Positions 1 to 7,177 of a DNA stretch of 50,643 nt are shown here, piece by piece (positions within the stretch are counted from its first letter, which is position 1; each line of letters starts with the position of its first letter). Position numbers and translations under genes: made by a program. The DNA is from Gemmatimonadota bacterium (GTDB lineage Bacteria; Gemmatimonadota; Gemmatimonadetes; Gemmatimonadales; Gemmatimonadaceae). The notes below the pieces were generated by a model. That model did no database searches. It was not told the origin of the DNA and worked only from the letters and a program-made list of their open reading frames with translations. The stretch is taken from positions 1 through 50,643 of the forward strand of contig QHVE01000016.1 of NCBI GenBank assembly GCA_003223455.1. Direction: 5' to 3'.

Positions 1-146
1 AGCTCTTTCATGAGCGCGATCGAGTCCCGAATCGCTTTCGCGATCGAGTCCTGCCGCGCCTTTGCCCGCGCGGCCGCGTCGTCCTGTGCGCCGGCGGTCG
101 GCGCGACAAGGAGGAGCGCGGCCATGCAGAGTGCGAGGATGCGCAT
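1..146 (-). CDS. N-terminal fragment of an exported protein (cut by window edge)
   Basis: Reading leftward from the ATG at 146, 48 codons are visible before the window ends. They encode a basic start (MRIL), a hydrophobic core and a signal-peptidase I type site (PTAGA then Q, cut after about residue 20), so the protein is exported. The mature start is charged and repeats QDSIA/RDSIA-like units, which suggests a helical or coiled-coil segment. No domain can be recognised in what remains. The gene is 5'-complete and 3'-truncated by the left edge. Its start lies about 140 bp downstream of the end of the next leftward gene. Confidence 0.6.
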   Translation of the reverse strand, partial: MRILALCMAALLLVAPTAGAQDDAAARAKARQDSIAKAIRDSIALMKE

Positions 147-283
147 GGATGAGTACGTGAAGTGAGCACGCGTGACGCAGCGCTCGGGCCGGGCGACCCA
201 AAGCGTTGCGAATATCGATGACGGCGGGTACTGCCGGGATCGACCCGGAGTGATGTCGCCGGCGGCACGCCGCCAGCTGCCGA

Positions 284-628
284 TCAGGCGATCGCTGGCG
301 GTGCTCGTGGAAGCTCGGCCGTCGTCACCGCGCGGCTCGCGAAACCCGCGATTGGCTGTGTCGACGACGGTCGGACGACAGCGGCGATGTCCGGGAGGGA
401 CGTAGCCTCCGCAGGCGGCGCCGCGCGTGACAGCACCTGGCAGAGTGCGCACTCGTCCGCGTGGACGGGGCGGCACGCCCTGGTGGAGCCGAACTCGATG
501 TGCGCGCCAGGTGCCTGCACACTGTCGCGCTCGAGCCGGACGTCGGCGAGCAACGCGACGGAAGGCAGTGCGAACTGCAGCACCGCCCACAGCAGCGCGA
601 AACTCCGCCACGTCACGTTACGACCCAT
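284..628 (-). CDS. Small exported protein with HxxECxxC motif
   Basis: This encodes 114 residues. An N-terminal hydrophobic stretch (about residues 8-28) looks like a signal peptide or anchor. In the middle is a His/Cys cluster, HADECALCQ (about residues 56-64), that could bind a metal or haem-like ligand. The C-terminal third is rich in Ala and Pro. The layout (short exported protein, H and CxxC in the middle, no conserved tail) resembles small DUF2946-type exported proteins, but I cannot assign a family firmly. It stands alone: about 100 bp separate it from the DUF421 gene upstream, and an approximately 140-bp gap follows it. Confidence 0.6.
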   Translation of the reverse strand: MGRNVTWRSFALLWAVLQFALPSVALLADVRLERDSVQAPGAHIEFGSTRACRPVHADECALCQVLSRAAPPAEATSLPDIAAVVRPSSTQPIAGFASRAVTTAELPRAPPAIA

Positions 629-730
629 GTTCGCAACGTAGGCTAGGCCTCACCGAGGAGCAACGCCGGGCTCGCTCCGGTCGGACGTCCGGGATGGCCG
701 GCGGCTCCGCGAGGCTGTCGGTAGCCGCGA

Positions 731-1312
731 TCAGGGCAGGCGGTGCGGCTCGACGGGCTCGGCTCGGTCCGAGTCGCTGCCCGGGGCGTTCGAAGGACGG
801 TCGGGGATGGGGAGCCCGAAGAACGCCGATTCATCGCTTTCCCCCTCGCGCTTGGCGACCACCGACCATTCGCCATCATTCTCGAGAACGACCACCTGCG
901 CGTCCGACAGCGATCGGAGCCCAGCCTTGCGCACCGCGGCGCGGATCTCGTCGGCGCTCACGCTGCTGGCCCGGAGGCGGTCCTCGAGCAGCATGCCCTC
1001 CCACAGCAGCACGCGTGGCGGCTGTCGCACGGCGTGGTGCACAGGCAGGAACCGCGACTGAAAGAACCGTGTGACCTCCTGGAGACCCAGCAGCGTGACC
1101 AGCGCGGCGATCCCGTCGGCGATGGCGATGTCGCGCGTGACCACCACAGTGGCGATCACGGAGCCGAGCGTCACGGCGAACACCACGTCGAAGCCGGACA
1201 TCTTGGCGAGTGCCTGCTGCCCGACGATCCGCAGGAGCGCCACGATCATGAGGAACACGATCACCGATGCGAGCATGACGCGGCCAATGCTCGCCCACGA
1301 ATGGAAGAACAT
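731..1312 (-). CDS. DUF421/YetF-family membrane protein
   Basis: The first half of the 193-residue protein has three membrane-compatible stretches (about residues 10-30, 38-58 and 63-83). These are followed by the typical DUF421 soluble part: PRVLLWEG, then an L.ASSVS..EIRAAVRKAGL segment and a strand-rich VVVLENDGEWSVV. YetF-like proteins are inner-membrane proteins of unknown biochemical role whose soluble domain faces the cytosol. I chose the ATG at 1312 because family members begin with MxFxSW. A TTG at 1330 would add six residues. The acidic and proline-rich tail after about residue 165 is not part of the domain. The gene is divergent from the small membrane gene at 1399. Confidence 0.85.
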   Translation of the reverse strand: MFFHSWASIGRVMLASVIVFLMIVALLRIVGQQALAKMSGFDVVFAVTLGSVIATVVVTRDIAIADGIAALVTLLGLQEVTRFFQSRFLPVHHAVRQPPRVLLWEGMLLEDRLRASSVSADEIRAAVRKAGLRSLSDAQVVVLENDGEWSVVAKREGESDESAFFGLPIPDRPSNAPGSDSDRAEPVEPHRLP

Positions 1313-1398
1313 GTGCTGGGTGCGGGGCAAAGCGCGCGCCCGGAGCGAAACCCGTGGCGCGTCGCCCCCCGTAGGGGATCACAACAGCGGAGGTCCCA
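1313..1398. promoter_or_regulatory. Divergent intergenic region with ribosome binding site
   Basis: This 86-bp spacer separates the leftward DUF421 gene from the rightward gene at 1399, so it must hold the promoters for both. A clear Shine-Dalgarno (GGAGG, about 1388-1392) sits seven bases before the ATG at 1399. I see no convincing sigma-70 -35/-10 pair. Confidence 0.35.
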
Positions 1399-1719
1399 AT
1401 GAGCAGAGGCATCGGAATGTGGAAGGCGGCCGCAGCAGTGTTCACGGTGGTGAACCTGGTAGGACTCGGGATGGCCATGGCGGCGCAGGAGCAGATGCAC
1501 AGCGGCATCCACGTCGCGCTGTCGATCGTCGGCGCCTGCGCGCTGTGGTGGCTGTCGGGGCGGGGGGCAGGCCTCGACTCGTCGTACGGCGCACAGAATC
1601 CACGACTGGAGCAGCTCCAGCAGTCGGTGGACGCGATCGCGCTCGAGGTGGAACGGATCGGTGAAGCGCAGCGCTTCCACACGAAGCTCCAGGCCGAGCA
1701 GAACGAGTCGGCGCGCTGA
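1399..1719 (+). CDS. Small two-helix membrane protein with C-terminal coiled coil
   Basis: This encodes 106 residues. Two hydrophobic helices (about residues 8-28 and 36-54) are joined by a short loop and form a membrane hairpin. An amphipathic segment follows, with a leucine/valine heptad (LEQLQQSVDAIALEVERI), and should form a coiled coil in the cytosol. The GGAGG ribosome binding site is close to ideal, which supports this start. I do not recognise a named family. A self-assembling envelope protein would fit, but that is inference. Confidence 0.7.
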   Translation: MSRGIGMWKAAAAVFTVVNLVGLGMAMAAQEQMHSGIHVALSIVGACALWWLSGRGAGLDSSYGAQNPRLEQLQQSVDAIALEVERIGEAQRFHTKLQAEQNESAR

Positions 1720-1848
1720 CACCGGAGCCGGCCCACGATCGCCACCGGCGGAGCCCCGCTTCGCTGGCTGGCTCGGATCGAGCCCGCTAGCTTCTCGCCC
1801 TTCAATGCTGTTCCGTCGTCACCGTGAATTCCCGAAGGCCGCGAATCA

Positions 1849-2391
1849 TTGACTGAGACCACGTCGGCGCGGTTCGATCTCGCCAACGCCATGGAGGTGC
1901 TCGAGAGGACGCCCGGCGTGTTCCGTGCGCTCCTCGGCGGGCTCTCGGATGCCTGGATCGTCCCCGACGAAGGACCGGACACGTTCAGCGCGTTCGACAA
2001 CCTCGGTCACGTGATCCACGGGGAGCGCACCGACTGGATCCCTCGGGCGCGCATCATCCTGGAGCACGGGCGGGCGCGCCCCTTCGACCCATTCGACCGC
2101 TTCGCGCAGGCGCGCGAGAGCGAAGGGAAGCAGATCCACGATCTGCTCGACGAGCTGACCCGCCTTCGTGCCGAGAACCTCGAGACGCTGCGAAGCTGGC
2201 GATTGACCGCGCGGGAGCTCGCGCTCGAGGGAGAGCATCCAGCGCTGGGACGCGTCACGCTCGCGCAGCTGCTCGCGACCTGGGTGGTGCACGACCTCGG
2301 GCACATCGCGCAGACGTCCCGCGTGATGGCGAAGCAGTACCGCGGCGAGATCGGGCCCTGGCGGGCCTATCTGCCGATCGTCGACCGTTGA
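1849..2391 (+). CDS. DinB-superfamily protein (TTG start)
   Basis: The 180-residue helical protein matches the DinB/YfiT four-helix-bundle superfamily. The order is an N-terminal A.EVLERTPGVFRALLGGL helix, then NLGHVIHGERTDW with the first metal-ligand His, and a late helix VVHDLGHIAQTSRVM with the remaining His residues. In this superfamily three His bind a divalent metal, and several members are thiol transferases (bacillithiol, mycothiol). The substrate cannot be told from sequence. The TTG at 1849 is the start that keeps the conserved first helix. The first in-frame ATG (1891) would cut into it. A second DinB protein lies at 4939. Confidence 0.85.
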   Translation: MTETTSARFDLANAMEVLERTPGVFRALLGGLSDAWIVPDEGPDTFSAFDNLGHVIHGERTDWIPRARIILEHGRARPFDPFDRFAQARESEGKQIHDLLDELTRLRAENLETLRSWRLTARELALEGEHPALGRVTLAQLLATWVVHDLGHIAQTSRVMAKQYRGEIGPWRAYLPIVDR

Positions 2392-2455
2392 CGCGTCGCC
2401 GGGCTCGAACGCATCCGCGCGCCGCCCCGTCGACGCGCGCGCTTACATTCCCACG

Positions 2456-3256
2456 ATGAGCTCATCGATGCGCCAGAGCGCCACGCCGCGCCCCTACGTT
2501 CTCGCCGAGACCACCTGGAAGGCGGTGTCGAGCACCCGCTTCGACGTCGCCGTACTGCCATGGGGTGCGACGGAGGCGCACAACTATCACCTGCCGTACG
2601 CCACCGACGTGATCCAGTGCGATCACATCGCCGCCGAAGCGGCGCGCCTCGCGTGGGAGCGCGGTGCTCGCGTCGCGGTGCTCCCCACGCTTCCCTTCGG
2701 CGTGCAGACGGGGCAGCTCGACATTCCCTTCTGCATCAACGTGAACCCGAGCACGCAGCTCGCCATCCTCGAAGACATCGCGCGTGCGCTCGGCGGTCAG
2801 GGGATCCCGAAGCTCGTCGTGCTGAATGGTCACGGTGGAAACGATTTCCGCGCGATCATCCGCGATCTGCAGCCACGCGTGCCCGACGTGTTCCTCTGTG
2901 TGATCAACTGGTGGAACTGCGTGGATCCCAAGCCGCACTTCGATGCGCCGGGGGATCACGGCGGCGAGCTCGAGACCAGTGTCATGATGCACGTCGCGCC
3001 CGAGCTCGTGCGGCCGCTGTCGGAGGCCGGTCCGGGCAGCGAGCGAAAGGCGCGCATCACCGGATTGCGCGACGGCTGGGCGTGGGCGCCGCGTCGGTGG
3101 ACTGCGATCACCGACGACACGGGAGTCGGCGATCCAGCGAAAGCCACGGCTGCAAAGGGTGAGAAGTTCTTCGGGCTCGTGACGGAGCGGATCGGCGGGT
3201 TCCTCGTCGAGCTCGCGGGGGCGGACGTCGCCACGCTGTACGCGACGCCAAGCTGA
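2456..3256 (+). CDS. Creatininase-family amidohydrolase
   Basis: The 266-residue protein has the creatininase fold signatures: a first metal motif, PWGATEAHNYHLPYATD (E40, H42, H45, D51), then LNGHGGN, and DHGGELETS supplying the last Glu. Family members are cytosolic Zn/Mn enzymes that open cyclic amides or cleave formamides (creatininase, MftE, FAPy deformylase). The usual first motif has GxxEqHGPHLP. Here NY replaces GP, so creatinine itself is not the obvious substrate. The ATG at 2456 is the only sensible start. The NUDIX gene follows after 23 bp, and the two may be cotranscribed. Confidence 0.9.
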   Translation: MSSSMRQSATPRPYVLAETTWKAVSSTRFDVAVLPWGATEAHNYHLPYATDVIQCDHIAAEAARLAWERGARVAVLPTLPFGVQTGQLDIPFCINVNPSTQLAILEDIARALGGQGIPKLVVLNGHGGNDFRAIIRDLQPRVPDVFLCVINWWNCVDPKPHFDAPGDHGGELETSVMMHVAPELVRPLSEAGPGSERKARITGLRDGWAWAPRRWTAITDDTGVGDPAKATAAKGEKFFGLVTERIGGFLVELAGADVATLYATPS

Positions 3257-3279
3257 CGACGCACGGCACGACGCACGCG

Positions 3280-3771
3280 ATGATGTTCGACGAATCGCAG
3301 CGGCTGCGCGACAACGCCGCCTACCGCTTTCCCGTCTCCGTGAAAGGGGTCGTCGTCCGCGACGGCGCCGTGGTGCTGCTGCGCAACCGCCGCGACGAGT
3401 GGGAGCTGCCGGGCGGCAAGCTCGAGCTGGGCGAATCCCCCGAGCGGTGTGTCGCGCGCGAGATCGAGGAGGAGCTCGGACTCGACGTGGAACCTGCGGC
3501 GATGATCGATGCGTGGGTATACACCATCGTGTCCGACATCCACGTGCTCGTACTGACGTATGGGTGCACCGAGCGCGCGCGGCGACCGGCGGTCCTGAGC
3601 GGCGAGCACACTCGTCTCGAATGGATCGGGCTGGACGACGTCGCGGGACTGCGCATGCCGGACGGGTACAAGACATCGATCGCTCGCTGGTCGGCGCAGG
3701 TGCGATCGTCTTTGGTGACGACCGATGTTCCGGCGCAGTCGCTCGCCCACGGCCAGCCGTGCCGCGTGTAG
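3280..3771 (+). CDS. NUDIX hydrolase
   Basis: The 163-residue protein has a complete Nudix box. G-x5-E-x7-RE-U-x-EE-x-G-U is satisfied by GGKLELGESPERCVAREIEEELG (in sequence order, about residues 46-68). The fold binds Mg2+ and hydrolyses nucleoside diphosphates linked to another moiety X, often as house-cleaning of oxidised nucleotides. Flanking strands (VVRDGAVVLLRN before, TYG and LEWIGLDD after) fit the family. Two adjacent ATGs (3280, 3283) are possible starts. The last 20 residues are not conserved. The substrate is unknown. Confidence 0.9.
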   Translation: MMFDESQRLRDNAAYRFPVSVKGVVVRDGAVVLLRNRRDEWELPGGKLELGESPERCVAREIEEELGLDVEPAAMIDAWVYTIVSDIHVLVLTYGCTERARRPAVLSGEHTRLEWIGLDDVAGLRMPDGYKTSIARWSAQVRSSLVTTDVPAQSLAHGQPCRV

Positions 3772-3826
3772 CGGCGACTCTAGCCGGCGCTGGCGCACGC
3801 ATGGCTCCGAGCCTAGTCTGACGGCC

Positions 3827-4297
3827 ATGCTCCGAATCGGCCTCGCCATCCTCCATCTCCTGGCGCTCGGGATCGGGCTTGGCGCGGTGTGGGCGCGTGC
3901 CCGCGCACTCGGCGAGCTCCCGCTCGATCGCAATTCGGTTCGACGTGCCTTCGCCGCGGACGGCTGGTGGGGGTTCGCCGCGGTGTTGTGGATCGGCACG
4001 GGATTCTGGCGACTGCTCGCCGGGACCGAGAAGGCGACGAGCTACTACCTCGCGAACCATCTCTTTCTGGCGAAGATGGGATTCCTCGTTGCGATCCTGC
4101 TCCTCGAGCTCTGGCCGGCGCTGACGCTGATACGCTGGCGGCGTCTGGCCGCGCGAAGTGGCGCCTCATGGACGCCCGACGCCTCGCTCGCGGCGCGGAT
4201 CCGGGCGATCAGCTACGTGGAGGCCGCGCTCGTCATCGCGATGGTGTGTGCGGCCGCGTCGATGGCGCGCGGCGTCGGGGCACGGGCCTCCCGGTAA
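3827..4297 (+). CDS. DUF2214-family integral membrane protein
   Basis: The 156-residue protein has four predicted membrane helices: the start (LRIGLAILHLLALGIGLG), WWGFAAVLWIGTGFWRLL, the LFLAKMGFLVAILLLELW segment and the C-terminal VEAALVIAMVCAAASMA. The conserved middle (GFWRLLAGTEKATSYYLANHLFLAKMG) is the DUF2214 signature. Function is unknown; the family sits in the inner membrane. I chose the ATG at 3827 because the upstream in-frame stretch back to 3725 is Arg/Ser-rich and overlaps the end of the NUDIX gene. Confidence 0.85.
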   Translation: MLRIGLAILHLLALGIGLGAVWARARALGELPLDRNSVRRAFAADGWWGFAAVLWIGTGFWRLLAGTEKATSYYLANHLFLAKMGFLVAILLLELWPALTLIRWRRLAARSGASWTPDASLAARIRAISYVEAALVIAMVCAAASMARGVGARASR

Positions 4298-4445
4298 CTT
4301 TGGCTCTGGCGGGTTCCCGGCTTTACGCATATGTTTCCCGGCCGTTCCCCCGGCCGCGGACGTCCTGGTTCGCGGCTCCTTCCAAGTCATTGTCGGGCAT
4401 CGCACTGGCGAGCGCTCGGCCGAGCCCATCCTAGAGAGGGCCGAG

Positions 4446-4874
4446 ATGACGCAGCGATCTTCCGACGGCAGCAACCGTTCGCCGCACGATGAGGGATCGT
4501 TGGCTCGCCGCGAGCGGCGTCTCGCCGTGCTGTCTCGTGCGTCCCAGGCCATCCGGTGTGCCCACGCGACCGCCGAGAATGCGGAGAGGGCGCGCGCGAG
4601 CGCCGATGCGGTGAGGATGACCTCGCTGGAGAACCAGGCGCTGCGCGAGGCGGAGCGGGACGCGCTGCGCGCACTCGAGGCGGACGTACGCTGGTTCGCG
4701 AATCTTCTCCGCACGGAGGGGACGCCTCCGGAAGTCGCGGTGCGCCGACTCAAATCGGCCGTGGAGCCGGTCGTGTTCTCGATGCGCGAGCATGATGCCG
4801 GCGACGTGGAATGGCGACGCGCGGTCGCGGGCGACGTCGTGCGCTGGTTCGTCGAGGCGTACTACGCCGCCTGA
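4446..4874 (+). CDS. Helical hypothetical protein
   Basis: The 142-residue protein is almost wholly helical and charged. A disordered Ser/Arg start (about 1-25) is followed by an Ala/Arg/Glu-rich coiled coil (about 30-90). The C-terminal domain (about 95-142) is more ordered and contains VRWFANLLRTEGTPPE and DVVRWFVEAYYAA. The Shine-Dalgarno-like GAGAGGG just before the ATG at 4446 sets the start. The 3' half, with its conserved Trp/Tyr, resembles small proteins found near response-regulator genes in related bacteria, but there is no such neighbour here and I do not assign a function. Confidence 0.6.
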   Translation: MTQRSSDGSNRSPHDEGSLARRERRLAVLSRASQAIRCAHATAENAERARASADAVRMTSLENQALREAERDALRALEADVRWFANLLRTEGTPPEVAVRRLKSAVEPVVFSMREHDAGDVEWRRAVAGDVVRWFVEAYYAA

Positions 4875-4938
4875 GCGGCGGGCGGATACCGCGACGTAGA
4901 CTGGCGCCGTACCCACCGATCGACGATCGTGCGGCACG

Positions 4939-5445
4939 ATGCACAATCCCGACGCGGTGATCGAAGCGCTCGCACGCGCGCCCGAGATCGTGGTCCCTCT
5001 CGTTCGCGAGGTCCCTCGAGCGATCCTCACGCGCCGACCCGCACCGGCACGGTGGTCGGCGCACGAGCATGCCTGTCATCTCGCGCACGTTCATGCGCTC
5101 TTCTTCGACCGGCTCGACCTGATGCTGCGCGAACCGCAGCCGTTCATCGGTGGTTATCAACCCGGCGCGCAGGACCCGGACGACATGCTGCTGCGAATGG
5201 ACCTCGAGGAAGCGCTCGCGCGCTTCGTTGCCGATCGCGGGCGGCTCGTAGCTCGATTGCGTGCGCTGAGCGAGACGGACTGGGCCCGCACCGCGCGGCA
5301 CAACGAGTACCGCGCGTACTCCGTGTTCATCATGTTCCGCCACGTCGCGCTGCACGACTTCCTGCACGGCTATCGGATCGAGGAGCTGCTGCTTCGCCCC
5401 GATTGGAATGCCGGCGCCGCCGCGACCTCCGCGCCCAGAGGATGA
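4939..5445 (+). CDS. DinB-superfamily protein, second copy
   Basis: The 168-residue four-helix-bundle protein has the DinB_2 layout: WSAHEHACHLAHVHALFFDRL carries the first His ligands, and MFRHVALHDFLHGYRIEEL carries the C-terminal HxxxHDxxH helix. Metal-dependent thiol transfer or DNA-damage-linked roles are known for some relatives. Here no substrate can be assigned. It is only distantly similar to the DinB protein at 1849. The last four bases overlap the start of the next gene (ATGA), so the two are probably cotranslated. Confidence 0.85.
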   Translation: MHNPDAVIEALARAPEIVVPLVREVPRAILTRRPAPARWSAHEHACHLAHVHALFFDRLDLMLREPQPFIGGYQPGAQDPDDMLLRMDLEEALARFVADRGRLVARLRALSETDWARTARHNEYRAYSVFIMFRHVALHDFLHGYRIEELLLRPDWNAGAAATSAPRG

Positions 5446-5972
5446 TCGCAATGGCTGGACGATGGTTCAGGGTCGCGCTGGCGATCTCGCTGTCGCTCGT
5501 GCTCGTCCGGCGAGCCGGCGCTCAGGGAAGCGAGACTCCTCGCACCCTCGGCGTGGGCACCGGCTGCTCGTATCGCGACTGTGCGCTGAGCATCGCGCCG
5601 GCGTGGAATGGACTCAGGGTCGTTCGCGGAAGCGACGAGCGCCCTGTCGCGAACCTCAACTTCTTCCTTCCGCGCGACATCGGGCTGGCGCTTCGCGGTG
5701 AGAGCATGGCGGTCGGCGCGGACTCCGCGCTCGCGCACGCCGAGCGCGCCGTCGCTCTGCGCCGGGCAGCGGCGGTGCTGACCGATGCGGGCGCCATCGC
5801 GGTAGTGGTGGCGCTCGCGCGCGCGGCGAGCGAGGGACGCGCGAGTCGAGCGGACCGCGTCGTGGGCGGGGTGGGGCTCGTGGCGCTGCTGGCGAGCGTG
5901 CCGCTGCAGTTCGCAGCGGACGGCGCGCTCAGTCGCGCGGTGTGGTGGCACAACGTCCGCTACGCGCGCTGA
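5442..5972 (+). CDS. Exported/membrane protein with CxxxxC motif
   Basis: The 176-residue protein starts at the ATG of an ATGA overlap with the DinB gene. Residues 1-27 form a signal peptide (basic WFR, hydrophobic core, RRAGAQ cleavage site). The mature start has a CSYRDCAL motif that could form a disulphide, followed by a short strand-rich unit (LRVVRGSDERPVANL). The C-terminal half has two hydrophobic stretches (about 105-125 and 135-155). I do not recognise a named family. An envelope location is well supported, the role unknown. A second in-frame ATG at 5451 is also possible. Confidence 0.65.
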   Translation: MIAMAGRWFRVALAISLSLVLVRRAGAQGSETPRTLGVGTGCSYRDCALSIAPAWNGLRVVRGSDERPVANLNFFLPRDIGLALRGESMAVGADSALAHAERAVALRRAAAVLTDAGAIAVVVALARAASEGRASRADRVVGGVGLVALLASVPLQFAADGALSRAVWWHNVRYAR

Positions 5973-6134
5973 GTCGCGTCCGAGAGTCGCTCGCGGGCGG
6001 TCGAGGCCAATGCCATCGGCATCGCGGGCATGCGCTCGATCGGTCCGCCTGCGCCCTCTGGCGCGGGGAAGCGGCAAGGTTCAGCTTCTCGCCAAGGCAG
6101 CTCGCGTCGAACCGCCGAGGGGATGATGCCGACC

Positions 6135-6590
6135 ATGGAAACGCAATCGTATCACATCTCGCTGCCGCTCCTCGCCGATGCACGCGCCGAGGCCAGCAGG
6201 CTCGGACACTCGTTCGTCGCACCCGAGCACCTGCTGCTCGCCGTCGCCGCGAACGGCGATCCGTCGACGCAGGGATTCTTCCAGCGCCACGCGATGAGCA
6301 TCGACGCACTTCGCGCCGCGGTCGCGGAGCTGCTCGGGCCCGAGCGTCTGCTGGCGCGCATCGACCAGCCGCCGGCCATCGCGCAGCGGGCGATCATCGC
6401 GCTCGGCCGCGCGCTGTCGGCGGGACGCGGGTGGCTCCACCCGTATTCGGACCGCGATCTCCTCCTCGCGCTGGTGGCCGACGGGGTGGCCGCCAACGCC
6501 GTCGTCGGCGCAGTGCTCGAGCGCTTCGGTGTGAGCCCGGCCGATGCACGCCGCGAGATCGCCTCGCTCGCGACGGAGCCGCAGTATTGA
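6135..6590 (+). CDS. Stand-alone Clp N-terminal (Clp-R) domain protein
   Basis: The roughly 150-residue protein is built only of the double Clp-repeat found at the N-terminus of ClpA/ClpB/ClpC. Repeat 1 is ADARAEASRLGHSFVAPEHLLLAV. Repeat 2 is IIALGRALSAGRGWLHPYSDRDLLLALV. Each is followed by a helix with the usual G(V/A)D..R. spacing. No AAA+ module follows. In ATP-driven unfoldases this domain binds substrates or adaptors, so a lone copy may compete for or present clients, by inference. A GAGGGG at 6117-6122 serves ATGs at 6123, 6126 or 6135. 6135 has the best spacing. The stop overlaps the next start (TTGA). Confidence 0.8.
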   Translation: METQSYHISLPLLADARAEASRLGHSFVAPEHLLLAVAANGDPSTQGFFQRHAMSIDALRAAVAELLGPERLLARIDQPPAIAQRAIIALGRALSAGRGWLHPYSDRDLLLALVADGVAANAVVGAVLERFGVSPADARREIASLATEPQY

Positions 6591-7165
6591 CGACGTCCAA
6601 CGCCCGCACTTCTCGCCGACCTTTCACTCTCACCGCCGTGGCCGCGCTGGAGACCGCTCGCCTTCGGCTGGCCCCGTGGGCGCCCGAGCACCTGCTGGCG
6701 ATGATCGAGGGCGACGAGCGGTTCGAGGTGGAGGCGGGGCTGCCGCTCGCCGACGGGCTGCGCGAGTTCTTCGTCTCCGACGAGGTATCGCCGGTCTGGC
6801 TCGCGCATCTGCGCGACGCGGCCGGCCCCGATCCGTGGACACTCGGCTTCGCGATCGTTCATCGGAAGGACAATCGTGTGATCGGCAGCGCCGCATTCAA
6901 GGGCGCTCCCGACAGCGACGGCGTGGTGGAGATCGCGTACGGGATCGCGCCGGGCTATCAACGGCAGGGCTTCGCGACGGAAGCAGCGAGAGCGCTGGTT
7001 TCGTTCGCGCTCGAGCGCGTCGACGTCACGTCGATCCGCGCACACACGAAGCCGGACAACGGCGCATCGGGTGGCGTGCTCGCCAAGAGCGGATTCCAGC
7101 ACGTGGGAGAGGTCGACGATCCGGAGGATGGGCTCGTGTGGCGGTGGGAGCGACGGGTCGGCTGA
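6587..7165 (+). CDS. GNAT-family N-acetyltransferase (RimJ/RimL-like)
   Basis: This is a GNAT-fold acetyl-CoA transferase. It begins with the typical LETARLRLAPWAPEHL segment. A strand (NRVIGSAAFKG) and EIAYGIAPGYQRQGFATEAARALVSFAL follow, holding the acetyl-CoA pyrophosphate loop Q-R-Q-G-F-A. The end is NGASGGVLAKSGFQHVGE. The acceptor is unknown; relatives act on ribosomal-protein N-termini or small amines. The TTG at 6587 overlaps the upstream stop as TTGA and fits translational coupling. A GTG at 6638 would give a start right at the domain boundary and is the main alternative. Confidence 0.85.
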   Translation: MTTSNARTSRRPFTLTAVAALETARLRLAPWAPEHLLAMIEGDERFEVEAGLPLADGLREFFVSDEVSPVWLAHLRDAAGPDPWTLGFAIVHRKDNRVIGSAAFKGAPDSDGVVEIAYGIAPGYQRQGFATEAARALVSFALERVDVTSIRAHTKPDNGASGGVLAKSGFQHVGEVDDPEDGLVWRWERRVG

Positions 7166-7177
7166 CGGCAGCTCGTC

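Noticed and set aside
2462-4060. A 532-codon open frame on the minus strand
   Set aside because: It covers the creatininase, NUDIX and DUF2214 genes in antisense and its translation is Arg/Ala-rich with no conserved block.
4298-4445. A possible promoter (TTGGCT with CATATG) before the gene at 4446
   Set aside because: The spacing between the two boxes (about 22 bases) is outside the normal range.
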